DNA of 64,000 nt from positions 1 through 64,000 of the forward strand of contig JAFYRK010000004.1 in the NCBI GenBank assembly GCA_017559545.1, written 5' to 3'. Both the position numbers and the translations under genes were made by a program. Below, piece by piece: positions 23,302 to 32,336 of this stretch (position 1 is its first letter; every line of letters begins with the position of its first letter). This DNA comes from Bacteroidales bacterium (lineage in GTDB: Bacteria; Bacteroidota; Bacteroidia; Bacteroidales; UBA932). The notes under the pieces were generated by a model, which saw nothing but the letters and a program-made list of their open reading frames with translations, was not told the origin of the DNA and did not search any database.

Positions 23302-26300
23302 ATGAAACGATATATCAACATAGCCCTCTCGATCCTCGTAGGCTTCAGCCTTATGTCTTGCGTTGAGGACCTTGTAGGACCGGACACAAATGTGTCTCCG
23401 GAAGGATATATGACCATAAATTTTGTTGTGCAGGTACCTGATATGAACCAGGTGCAGACCAAAGCCGTCGATCCTGACGGAGGCGGAGTGCAGCAGATGA
23501 CAGTATTCTGTTTTGATGATAACGGCCTTTTCATCACTACGGTAACAGCTGATATAGTTCCTGATACAACCAATCCGTCATTGTCGGGTAGTCTTGAAGT
23601 GACAGTACCGGACCACACTGTGACAATGCAGCTCGTAGGAAACCAGAACCTTACATATTTCCGTGAGGATAATTACAGAGGTATGTCAGAGGTGGATGTG
23701 ATGGCTTCATTGGAGGCATCTGCCGGCCGTATGATTTACTGGGCACGAAAGACTGTCGATGAGCTCAAGGCGCACAATTCGACCACCAACCCAGTGCTCC
23801 TTCTCAGGAACCAGGCGAAGATCACTCTCAGTGTAGAGGGAGGATCAGGATTCGTGCAGAAGGGATGGATAGTTGTGAATTCTAATGCATTCGGTACGGT
23901 GGCTCCTTATTGTCCTGAGCACGGATTTGAGGCTCCTCATTACATAGACAGACCGTTTGTGACTCTTCCGGAGAACACCACAAAGCTTGGAGACTTCCTG
24001 GATGTTAGAACAAATGAGGAAGAATATATTTTCGAGACAGAGAATACAGTTGATTCTCCAATCGACTTTATCGTGAAAGGCTCTCAGAATGACGGTGAGG
24101 ATCTGTATTATAGAATATCAATCATTGACCAGGATGGCGAGTATCTGCCTGTTTTGAGAAACCATCACTATACAGTGAACATCACAGGTCCGCTTTATTA
24201 TGGACAGCCTACTTTTGCAGAGGCGCTTGAAGCTCCGGCTACAAACAATGTATGGGTATCGGTTTCAGATGAGATCAACACTCTTACAGACGGAGTGAAC
24301 ACGCTTTCTGTCGACAAGACATATGTCGTGATCGGTGAGGATGAGTTCAGGAGCCCTAATGAATACTACTTGTATTACACACTTACTGCATCAGGTTCCG
24401 GAGCTTCAAGTGCAGCTGAGGTATCTTGGGTCGAGGGAAATAATGTTGCGATGTCAGCATTTACGCACACCTATGACGCCGCAACCGGACGAGGAGCCAT
24501 CTGTGTTGAACTCAATCAGATGGGTGAACTTCAGAAGCGTGAGGGTACTCTTCTTGTGAAATCTGGTCGTCTGACCAGAAAGATCAAGGTCATCACTGTA
24601 AAGGAGCAGAAGTTTGAGCCGGCATGGATCACTACGAATGTTTATGGAAAGGAATCAGGAGAAAACGTCACAATGATGTTTACCATACCTGAGGAATGCC
24701 CGGCAGAGCTTTTTCCTATGGATGTGCTTATTTCAGTGAATGATATGGATATCCGTAACGCTTCCGGCATGGTCCTTCCGATCATCAGAGCCGACGACGA
24801 ACGATATGGAGAAGATAATGGAATCGGCTATAAGTATGTCCTGACAGTAACCGAGCCGGGAATCCAGCGAGTATACCTTAAGACTATTCTGGATCATACG
24901 GAGGAAAATGAAAAGACTGTTGTCCTGACTGTTGAGGCCCCTCACTTTGCAAGCCTTTCCAAGACGGCAACATTCCAGGATGCGATTGAGGCACGAATCC
25001 TCATCCACAATCTGAAGTCCTACGTAGCAAGAACTCCGGCCGATGAGTATATCTATTATTACCTTGTGCCACAGAAGATAAATGCTCCTGTAGAGTTCGA
25101 GTCTCACCTTGGAGAGGTTGTCGCTTCTGCAGCAGAGGCTGATGTGACGCTTACAAATCCAAATGGAGAAGCAACACACTTCAAATATATATCACCGAAT
25201 CAGGACTTCTCCACCACTGATGGAGATGGTTACAATGTAGATGAGTTCCTGCTCTATTCTCAGAATCTTGAGCACAATCACGACCATACCGGAACATTCT
25301 TCTTTGACTTCTATAAGAATCTTGATCCGGCAAACTGGTCAGCATCGGGAGGACGAGTATTGGGATTCTTCAGAAACTCAAACTCTACCCCTGGAGGCGG
25401 TGCTACATATCATCTTAAAACTATGAAGCCGAAGGCCGATGAGGTTATACGTATAGCATCAAATCCGTATGGATTCCCTTCTGTAACTACTGGAGACTCC
25501 GGAGATCTTATCATCATGAATTATGTGGCTCCGGACGGAACATGCACAGGTACGGGTAAATATAAGTCTTGTGTCTTTGAACTTGCAACGCACCATCCGT
25601 TCCATTTCGCGGCATCCCTCAGATTCCAGGATGCGAACGTAGGAACAAACGTTCAGGGCGAGAATGAGGAAGTCGTAGACCAGGTCAATATGAGCTATGT
25701 CCCAGGCCAGTCAGTCAATCTTGAGTTTGATATCACCAGCTTTACTTCAAATGACGGTACAGAGTCAGTGGATCCATTCGGAACAGCATTCGATATTGAG
25801 ATTTCAGCTCCGATGCTGGAATTGGATAAGACAAGTCCTTTGTATGATCCGGCTAAGATTTCCAACCCTTCACCAGGAATTTTCATTTATCATGTTGCGG
25901 CAGACCGCGATGCCGAAAGGAAAGGAACGCTTGAGGCAAACAAGGATGATATGGCGACAGTAAGCCAGGTGGGAGAAAGGAAGAGCATCCCATTCAAGAC
26001 AAAGGGAATCGTATCGGCAGGCGAGATCGTCATACGTTCAGACGAATCCAAGGTGGTATTCTATGAGAAGACCTTCAAGATTCAGAACAGCTCGATTGTT
26101 GGCAGACTTGCTTATCGTTCGTCATCAGGCGTGGTAGAGATTCCGGCAGGATCATTCGTTCCATTCGAGATGCTTCCTACATACAATCGCATCGGAACGG
26201 TGACTATAGGTGCTTCCGGTGAGTTTGAGCTTCGCCTCCGCAGCGAGTATAAATATGACTGGGTTACAGATGACGTGAAATTCCAGTTTACAGACGCAAA

Positions 26301-26388
26301 CGGCGTGATTTATGAGAAGACCTTCGACAGTCTGAGCGCTTTGAGTGCTTCGCTTGAGGGACAGATCATATTGGAGCCTGTCAAGTAG
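23302..26388 (+). CDS. Very large fimbrial lipoprotein (DUF4906-like tip subunit)
   Basis: 1028 residues; lipobox LMSC (about Cys20). The N-terminus again fits the fimbrillin pattern (MTINFVVQVPDMNQVQTKAV, QQMTVFCFDDNGLFIT, RNHHYTVNITGPL), followed by several beta-sandwich regions: about 335-430 Ig-like and about 440-1028 not recognised but strand-rich. Size and position at the end of the operon resemble DUF4906-type proteins and the large tip adhesins of the Mfa system; no von Willebrand A motif (DxSxS) was seen, so it is not an obvious Mfa5 counterpart. It is last in the operon, ending at a hairpin 47 bp downstream. Confidence 0.6.
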   Translation: MKRYINIALSILVGFSLMSCVEDLVGPDTNVSPEGYMTINFVVQVPDMNQVQTKAVDPDGGGVQQMTVFCFDDNGLFITTVTADIVPDTTNPSLSGSLEVTVPDHTVTMQLVGNQNLTYFREDNYRGMSEVDVMASLEASAGRMIYWARKTVDELKAHNSTTNPVLLLRNQAKITLSVEGGSGFVQKGWIVVNSNAFGTVAPYCPEHGFEAPHYIDRPFVTLPENTTKLGDFLDVRTNEEEYIFETENTVDSPIDFIVKGSQNDGEDLYYRISIIDQDGEYLPVLRNHHYTVNITGPLYYGQPTFAEALEAPATNNVWVSVSDEINTLTDGVNTLSVDKTYVVIGEDEFRSPNEYYLYYTLTASGSGASSAAEVSWVEGNNVAMSAFTHTYDAATGRGAICVELNQMGELQKREGTLLVKSGRLTRKIKVITVKEQKFEPAWITTNVYGKESGENVTMMFTIPEECPAELFPMDVLISVNDMDIRNASGMVLPIIRADDERYGEDNGIGYKYVLTVTEPGIQRVYLKTILDHTEENEKTVVLTVEAPHFASLSKTATFQDAIEARILIHNLKSYVARTPADEYIYYYLVPQKINAPVEFESHLGEVVASAAEADVTLTNPNGEATHFKYISPNQDFSTTDGDGYNVDEFLLYSQNLEHNHDHTGTFFFDFYKNLDPANWSASGGRVLGFFRNSNSTPGGGATYHLKTMKPKADEVIRIASNPYGFPSVTTGDSGDLIIMNYVAPDGTCTGTGKYKSCVFELATHHPFHFAASLRFQDANVGTNVQGENEEVVDQVNMSYVPGQSVNLEFDITSFTSNDGTESVDPFGTAFDIEISAPMLELDKTSPLYDPAKISNPSPGIFIYHVAADRDAERKGTLEANKDDMATVSQVGERKSIPFKTKGIVSAGEIVIRSDESKVVFYEKTFKIQNSSIVGRLAYRSSSGVVEIPAGSFVPFEMLPTYNRIGTVTIGASGEFELRLRSEYKYDWVTDDVKFQFTDANGVIYEKTFDSLSALSASLEGQIILEPVK

Positions 26389-26434
26389 GCCGGACAAATA
26401 AAAAGCAGCCATTCTACTCTAAATAACGTTCAGC

Positions 26435-26476
26435 ACAACCACCCCACGGCTGAGTCCTTATGGACGGGGTGGTTGT
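26435..26476. terminator. Terminator at the end of the fimbrial operon
   Basis: ACAACCACCCC (26435-26445) pairs with GGGGTGGTTGT (26466-26476), followed by TTTT on the plus strand. It lies between the convergent fimbrial operon and the sulfatase-maturase gene and overlaps the last codons of the latter. Confidence 0.75.
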
Positions 26477-27681
26477 TTTTGTGCAGTGAAGATAATGTCT
26501 CGCATTTTCTGCATGTATGGTGCTGTGTGATTGAAGAACATCTCATATCCGCGGCATAGGGCGTTCAGGCCCTCCAGTCTGCCATCGGCTGCGGTGAATC
26601 TGTGCTTCGGACACTCTCCGTTGCATATGCGCACCCACTGGCATTTTAGACATTTCGAAGGCAGGGAATTCCTTTTGTTCAGACCAAAGCGGATCATTTC
26701 CATGGAGTTCAGCATTTCTTTCAAGGAGTTTTCCCTTATGTTTCCAAGTCTGAATTCCGGATAAACGAAATGGTCGCACATATAGACATCTCCATTATGT
26801 TCTACTACGGCGTTTCCTCCGCATGTTTCCGCGTAGGCGCATGTGCCAGGCTGTGCTCCGCACCATCCTGCCAATGCCGCATCAAAATGCCCTACAAAAT
26901 ATTTTCCTACATCTCCTCTTATCCAAGTATCGAATATATCGCACATGAACTTTCCGAATCCTATGTCTGATACAGACCATGGAGCAACTTCTGCCTCGAC
27001 TGTGCCAGGAGGCACGATCTTGCCGTCCTTGATATGCTCCACCACCGGCATGAACTGCATATAATGACTGCCGATGCTCTTGAGAAACTCATAAACCTGG
27101 ACTCCCTTTCCTTCTGAAGCTTTGTTGATGGTGGTCATGGTGTTGAATTCCACACCTGCCCTTTGAAGGATGGAAATACCCCGAAGGACCTTTTCGAGAG
27201 TCGGACCACCTTTCCGGTCTTTTCTGTATCTATCATGGATTTCCGCAGGACCATCAATGGAAATTCCGACGAGGAAATTCCCTTCTCTGAAGATATCCGT
27301 CCATTCCTTGTCCAACAATATTCCGTTGGTCTGAATAGTATTGTGGATTGCCTTCCCGTCAGCATACTTACGCTCGAACTCCATTGCCTTTCTGAAAAAA
27401 TCTTTCCCCAGGACAAGCGGCTCACCGCCGTGCCAGTTGAATGTAACATGAGGCACCTCGCATGCTTCGATATATTTTCTGACCACGGTTTCCAGCATTT
27501 CCATGCTCATCACAGGCTCTTTACCCTTGTAGATTTCAGCCTTGTCAAGATAGTAGCAGTAGCTGCAGCCAAGATTACATAGCGACCCGGCAGGCTTTAT
27601 CATCAGGTTGAAAGCCAACGGGCCGACCAGACGTTCTGCATCTGATAACGTAAAGATATCTTTATGATTTTCAATGGCCAT
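26458..27681 (-). CDS. Anaerobic sulfatase-maturating enzyme (radical SAM, SPASM)
   Basis: 407 residues from the ATG at 27681 (MAIENHKDIF); an upstream ATG at 27747 would add 22 residues not seen in the family. The radical-SAM cluster motif CNLGCSYCYYLDK is near residue 37, and the SPASM region is Cys-rich at the C-terminus (CAYAETCGGN, MCDHFVYPEFRLGN, CLKCQWVRICNGECPKHRF), holding two further Fe-S clusters. The enzyme converts an active-site Ser or Cys of sulfatases to formylglycine in the cytoplasm before export. Two sulfatases with Ser at that site are encoded a few kb away, which fits. It is divergent from the PL21 gene. Confidence 0.9.
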   Translation of the reverse strand: MAIENHKDIFTLSDAERLVGPLAFNLMIKPAGSLCNLGCSYCYYLDKAEIYKGKEPVMSMEMLETVVRKYIEACEVPHVTFNWHGGEPLVLGKDFFRKAMEFERKYADGKAIHNTIQTNGILLDKEWTDIFREGNFLVGISIDGPAEIHDRYRKDRKGGPTLEKVLRGISILQRAGVEFNTMTTINKASEGKGVQVYEFLKSIGSHYMQFMPVVEHIKDGKIVPPGTVEAEVAPWSVSDIGFGKFMCDIFDTWIRGDVGKYFVGHFDAALAGWCGAQPGTCAYAETCGGNAVVEHNGDVYMCDHFVYPEFRLGNIRENSLKEMLNSMEMIRFGLNKRNSLPSKCLKCQWVRICNGECPKHRFTAADGRLEGLNALCRGYEMFFNHTAPYMQKMRDIIFTAQKQPPRP

Positions 27682-27705
27682 GGATATGTAAAATCTGAGA
27701 TTGGA

Positions 27706-27729
27706 CAAATTTAATATAAATTGCAACAA
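27706..27729 (-). promoter_or_regulatory. Promoter box and TTGTTGC motif between maturase and PL21 genes
   Basis: On the minus strand TTGTTGCAATTTATAT (27714-27729) runs into TAAATTTG (27706-27713), a -7 box for the maturase gene. The motif is nearly the same as TTTGTTGCAATTATAT at 38929-38944 in the GH88/PL12 divergent region, suggesting a common regulator. Confidence 0.45.
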
Positions 27730-27786
27730 CCTCAGTCCGTACACCACAAGATAATGCCTATCTTCGTGCTGTATATTCGGAATACC

Positions 27787-30135
27787 ATGAAGAGATTTTT
27801 GATTATAGCTGTGATCATACAGCTTTCATGCGTAATGCATGCACAGGAAAGGAAGCAGACCGAAGTTGTTTGGATGGATATGGATGGGATAAGCGTTCCT
27901 CTTCCTCCGATAGAGCATCCGAGACTTTTCGTGCGCTCGAATGATATACCTGCATTAAAGGAAAAGATGCTGCATTCGGAGGGACAGAAGATTCTCAGGC
28001 AACTTCATGATGCATCTGTGCCAAGGACAGCTGAAGAAGAAGCAAAAGAGAAAGATCGAGGATTCAGATATTACGCAAAGATGCGCGGAGTTACTTCGCA
28101 GGTTCAGCTTCAGGCTTTGGATTATCTGGTTAACGGAGACAGCCTGCAGGCACGCGCTGCCATAACATCAATGCTGGACACCCTCAGCAAGACAGATTTC
28201 GGAACCAAGAACGACCTCTCCCGTGCCAGTGGAACCATGATGATGGTCGGAGGAATGATTTACGATTGGTGCTACGACAAGATGACCGATCAGGAACGTC
28301 AGAAATATATTGACGAGTTCATCAGGATAGCAGGGACAATGGAGTGTCACTATCCTCCGAAGAGGACCGAGCCGATTGCCGGCCATTCTTCAGAATGGAT
28401 GATTCTCAGGGATATGCTTTCATGCGGCATAGCTATATATGACGAATATCCTGACATGTATAATTACGTGATAAAGATGATGTTTCAGGATTATATCCCT
28501 GTCCGTAACTTTACATATGCAGGAGGCAACTATCATCAAGGAAGCGGCTATATAACTGTACGATTTACAAATGACTTGAATTCTTTGTGGATTCTGGACA
28601 AGATGGGTGCGGGAGCTGTTTACGATCCATCTCAGCAGTATGTTCTTTATGACTTGATCTATCGCAGACGTCCAGATGGGCAGATGTTGCCTGCAGGTGA
28701 TGTGAATCCGGCCAAGAGGAATAAACCACAGAACTATTCCATGCCGGCTATGCTTGCAGCAAGTTATTACCATGATCCATATATTGCATATGAATATGAC
28801 CGCAAGCCGAATGTGGAGACCCATATGCTTATGCTGGAGTTGCTGTGGAGAGATTTTGACCTTAAGGGAAAGGCTCCTGATGACCTTCCGTTGACACGAT
28901 ACAGCGGAACACCTTTCGGTTGGATGATAGCAAGAACCGGATGGGGAAAGAACAGCGTGGTTGCCGAAATGAAGATCAATGAGCACTTCTACGGAAATCA
29001 TCAGCATATGGACGGAGGCTCGTTCCAGATATATTATAGAGGTCCTTTGGCTATTGATTCAGGATCATATCAAGGCTCTTCCGGTGGATATAACAGTCCG
29101 CATAACAAGAATTATTTCAAACGTACAATTGCACATAATTCACTTCTGGTTTACGATCCGGACGAGAAATTTGCATGTTGGAATTATGGTGGTGCAGGTA
29201 AGACGGAGTTTGCTGCAAACGATGGCGGACAGAGAATGCCAGGTGACCGATGGGATACTTGCCGCAGCTTCGAAGATCTGCTCAGCGAAAGCTATACCGT
29301 AGGAAAGACTTTGGCTCATGATTATGGCCCGGATGCACATACACCAGAGTATTCGTATATCAAGGGAGACATAACAGCAGCTTATACTTCCAAGGTTAGC
29401 GATGTAAGACGCTCTTTTGTCTTCCTTAATCTCGAACCGGAGGGTAATGCGGACAGGAATCCGGAAGGTGCTGTGACTGAAGTTCCGGCAGTGATGGTTA
29501 TATATGATCATATTGTGTCTTCTGACCCGTCGTTCAAGAAATTCTGGCTACTTCACTCTATTGAAGAGCCTCAGATAGGAAAGACTGATTTTACTGTGAC
29601 AAGAACCAGGAACGGTGATAGCGGAAAGCTCCACTGCGATGTGCTTCTTCCTGTAAAGGCGAATGTTGAGAAGGTTGGAGGTCCTGGAAAGGAGTTCTGG
29701 GTGTTTGGTGAGAATTATCCGAACGCAGCAACAACTCGTCCAGACCCATGTAACGAAAGAGGAGCATGGAGAATTGAGGTTACACCATCTACGGAGGCTG
29801 CCGAGGATTGTTTCCTTAATGTCATCCAGGTGTCAGATAAAGATAGTAACAGTAAACTGCATGTCAAGAGGATAGATGCGGTAAAGGTTGTAGGAATCGA
29901 GGTTGCAGACAGACTTGTGATATTCAACAGATCGTCAGCGCAGATGAACGAAGACTTCAGTTTCGAGATTCCGTCAAAGAGTAAAAAGGAATACAGGATT
30001 TTGATTACAGATCTCGCTGGTGGAGTCTGGAAGGTATTCACGAACGGCAAACTGCTGAAAACAGTTGAGGTATCAGAGTCTGCAGGAACAATCTATTTCA
30101 ACGGATCTGCAGGTAAGTATGTAATTACAAGATAA
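27787..30135 (+). CDS. Heparinase II-like polysaccharide lyase, PL21
   Basis: 782 residues from the ATG at 27787, with a signal peptide (MKRFLIIAVIIQLSCVMHAQ; the Cys is probably not a lipobox). The layout is the heparinase II/III type: an N-terminal alpha/alpha toroid (about 30-400) and a C-terminal beta-sandwich. His200 (in GHSSEW), Tyr255 (in GSGY) and His405 (in NHQHMDGGSF) fall within two positions of the catalytic His202, Tyr257 and His406 of Pedobacter heparinus heparinase II, which has about 770 residues. It should cut both heparin and heparan sulfate by beta-elimination in the periplasm. Downstream, an SGNH hydrolase gene follows after 10 bp. Numbering of the reference enzyme is from memory. 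Confidence 0.8.
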   Translation: MKRFLIIAVIIQLSCVMHAQERKQTEVVWMDMDGISVPLPPIEHPRLFVRSNDIPALKEKMLHSEGQKILRQLHDASVPRTAEEEAKEKDRGFRYYAKMRGVTSQVQLQALDYLVNGDSLQARAAITSMLDTLSKTDFGTKNDLSRASGTMMMVGGMIYDWCYDKMTDQERQKYIDEFIRIAGTMECHYPPKRTEPIAGHSSEWMILRDMLSCGIAIYDEYPDMYNYVIKMMFQDYIPVRNFTYAGGNYHQGSGYITVRFTNDLNSLWILDKMGAGAVYDPSQQYVLYDLIYRRRPDGQMLPAGDVNPAKRNKPQNYSMPAMLAASYYHDPYIAYEYDRKPNVETHMLMLELLWRDFDLKGKAPDDLPLTRYSGTPFGWMIARTGWGKNSVVAEMKINEHFYGNHQHMDGGSFQIYYRGPLAIDSGSYQGSSGGYNSPHNKNYFKRTIAHNSLLVYDPDEKFACWNYGGAGKTEFAANDGGQRMPGDRWDTCRSFEDLLSESYTVGKTLAHDYGPDAHTPEYSYIKGDITAAYTSKVSDVRRSFVFLNLEPEGNADRNPEGAVTEVPAVMVIYDHIVSSDPSFKKFWLLHSIEEPQIGKTDFTVTRTRNGDSGKLHCDVLLPVKANVEKVGGPGKEFWVFGENYPNAATTRPDPCNERGAWRIEVTPSTEAAEDCFLNVIQVSDKDSNSKLHVKRIDAVKVVGIEVADRLVIFNRSSAQMNEDFSFEIPSKSKKEYRILITDLAGGVWKVFTNGKLLKTVEVSESAGTIYFNGSAGKYVITR

Positions 30136-30145
30136 ATTTAAAGAT

Positions 30146-30976
30146 ATGAAGAAAATAGTATTGCTATTGAGCTGCGTGCTTATATTCGGAGCAAGTTCGT
30201 TTGCTGCTCAGAGAGATACAATAAAGGTTCTTGCGATAGGCAATAGTTTTTCAGAGGACGCTGTAGAAGAGCATCTTTCTTTTCTGGCGCAGGCCGAAGG
30301 ACTTACAGTCGTCATCGGCAACATGTACATCGGTGGCTGCTCGCTTGAACGCCACGTGAACAACCTTAGAGGTAACCTTAAGAAATACAGATACCGTAAA
30401 TTTGATCCTCAAGGCAATAAGACTGAGATAAGGAACTATACTCTTGAGCAGGTACTTGCGGAAGAGGAATGGGACTTCATCAGCGTTCAACAGGTGAGCT
30501 CCCTTTCTGGAAAGCCCGAATCATACAATCCATGGCTCCCTGAACTCGTTGAGTTTGTAAAGGAACGTCAGCCACAGGCAGAACTAATGTTCCATGCAAC
30601 ATGGGCATACGCTCCACATTCGACTCACAAAGGTTTTTCTAACTACGGAAATGATCAGCTCAAGATGTATAATGCAATCATATCTGCAGTATATCAAGAG
30701 GCCCCTAAGGTTGGAATCAAGCTCATTATCCCGTCAGGTACAGCTATCCAGAATGCAAGAACCGTTTTAGGTGACGATCTTACAAGAGACGGATTCCATC
30801 TCAGTCGTCCTCTCGGCAGATATATAGCTGCATGTACCTGGCTTGAGGCTGTTCTTGGGGCAAATCCTATAGGTAATACATATTATCCTGAAGGATTGAC
30901 TCCAGAGCAGATCAAATTCGCTCAGAAAGCAGCCCACAAAGCAGTAAGGAAGCCTCGCAAGATAACAAGGCTCTAA
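30146..30976 (+). CDS. DUF4886 SGNH-fold hydrolase, putative glycan esterase
   Basis: 276 residues with a signal peptide (MKKIVLLLSCVLIFGASSFA). The SGNH landmarks are LAIGNSFSEDAV (block I Ser around residue 33), NMYIGGCSLERH (block II Gly), a conserved VQQVSS block, and DGFHLSRPLGRY at about 215, which gives the catalytic Asp and His. This is the DUF4886 family. SGNH enzymes in such loci usually remove acetyl or other ester groups. The gene forms a two-gene unit with PL21, so an ester or modified group on heparin-like chains is a possible target, but none is established. The end overlaps the convergent sulfatase gene by 4 bp. Confidence 0.75.
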   Translation: MKKIVLLLSCVLIFGASSFAAQRDTIKVLAIGNSFSEDAVEEHLSFLAQAEGLTVVIGNMYIGGCSLERHVNNLRGNLKKYRYRKFDPQGNKTEIRNYTLEQVLAEEEWDFISVQQVSSLSGKPESYNPWLPELVEFVKERQPQAELMFHATWAYAPHSTHKGFSNYGNDQLKMYNAIISAVYQEAPKVGIKLIIPSGTAIQNARTVLGDDLTRDGFHLSRPLGRYIAACTWLEAVLGANPIGNTYYPEGLTPEQIKFAQKAAHKAVRKPRKITRL

Positions 30977-32316
30977 TTTGGGATAAACCTCAAATGACGT
31001 TGACGGTCAGGTCCTGGAGTGGTTTTCAGCCAGTTTTCAAGTAACGCCCTGTGTTCGGCCAGAATCTCTTGATATTTTGACTCGACTGCAAGATTTCGCA
31101 TCTCGTTCCGGTCGTTTCTCATATCAAACAGCTGTTCGCGGTGTTGTCCCTTGTCATATAATACATATTTATAATCCTTGGTGCGAACCATCCAGCCTAA
31201 TGTACCGGAAGTCTGATTGAAGTTTGTTTCTGTGATGATATACTCCTGACCTAGCTCTCCTTTCTCTACTACATCTTTGTAGCTTGTTCCAGGTCTTCCG
31301 TTTGGAATCTTTGCCCCGGTCCACTCACAGATGCTTGGGAGAAGGTCTGTGCCGTTATTGACAAGTGCGTCTGATACTGTTCCTGCATTGGTTCCGTCAG
31401 GAAGACATACAATCATCGGAACACTTGCAACTTCCTCATAGAGTGCTGTCTTCTGGTTCCATTGGTGGGCTCCGTTGCCATCTCCGTGGTCTGAAGTGAA
31501 GATTATTATGGTATCATCCCACAGATCCTGCCTTTCCACTTCAGCCAGAATCTTTCCTATCTCTGCATCAACTGCTTCGGTAAGTCTGTAATAAGCATTT
31601 CTATACCTTCTCCAGTCGTCTGGCGTGTATGATGTGGTAGGGTAGAGTTTATAGTTCTGCTGTTGCTCGAATCTCAGGACAGATGCATCGTAGGGAGAGA
31701 CAGCAAAGTTCTCAGGAAGGTTAGGACAGTCTTCAAGACTGCATTGAGGGACGCTTGCATGAGGAGTCTTCTGTCCGCGGGCATATTCGCAGATATTATG
31801 CGGATTGATGAACGAGGCTACCAGAAAGAAGGGTTTCTTCCGGTCTCTTTCCTTTAAATAGTCCACACAGGCCTCTGCAAGCCCAATATCACCATTGTCC
31901 TTGATGTTGTCGAAACCGAACTCCTCATCCGGAATGCTGAGGGTATTCACATGCCATTTTCCTGCATAAGCACAATCATATCCGGCTTCCTTTACAAGAG
32001 AACCGAGCGTGTTGGTTCTGAGAGAATCCACAAGCGGTATCTCGTTCTCTATCATTCCGCTCTGGCTTGGCATATATCCGGTGAACATGGCTGCACGTGA
32101 CGGACCACTCAAAGGAAAGGCGCAATATGCATTAGTGAATCTGATGCCTTTTTCAGCCAATAAATCCATATTAGGCGTGTGAAGGTCAGGGTTTCCTGCG
32201 CAACTCATAGCCTCAGCACCTTGCTGGTCTGTCATTATGTATATGATATTCGGCTTATCCTGTGCCCATGCCATCGCTGGAAGTGCAGCAAGACCGAACA
32301 AGAGTGATTTCTTCAT
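30973..32316 (-). CDS. S1-family sulfatase, Ser-type
   Basis: 447 residues with a signal peptide (MKKSLLFGLAALPAMAWA). Sulfatase signature SGPSRAAMFTG at 70-80: Ser70 is the residue oxidised to formylglycine, so it needs the maturase encoded at 26458. Metal ligands are visible in IIYIMTDQQG (Asp30, Gln31) and FTSDHGDGNGAHQ. The segment SFINPHNICEYARG is characteristic of one sulfatase subgroup but I cannot name the exact sulfate position with certainty. With heparin lyases and GH88 around, removal of N- or O-sulfate from glucosamine or uronate units is expected, in the periplasm. It is the last gene of the minus-strand operon that starts with GH88. Confidence 0.85.
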   Translation of the reverse strand: MKKSLLFGLAALPAMAWAQDKPNIIYIMTDQQGAEAMSCAGNPDLHTPNMDLLAEKGIRFTNAYCAFPLSGPSRAAMFTGYMPSQSGMIENEIPLVDSLRTNTLGSLVKEAGYDCAYAGKWHVNTLSIPDEEFGFDNIKDNGDIGLAEACVDYLKERDRKKPFFLVASFINPHNICEYARGQKTPHASVPQCSLEDCPNLPENFAVSPYDASVLRFEQQQNYKLYPTTSYTPDDWRRYRNAYYRLTEAVDAEIGKILAEVERQDLWDDTIIIFTSDHGDGNGAHQWNQKTALYEEVASVPMIVCLPDGTNAGTVSDALVNNGTDLLPSICEWTGAKIPNGRPGTSYKDVVEKGELGQEYIITETNFNQTSGTLGWMVRTKDYKYVLYDKGQHREQLFDMRNDRNEMRNLAVESKYQEILAEHRALLENWLKTTPGPDRQRHLRFIPN

Positions 32317-32336
32317 GTCTGTAGTCGGTTATAATC

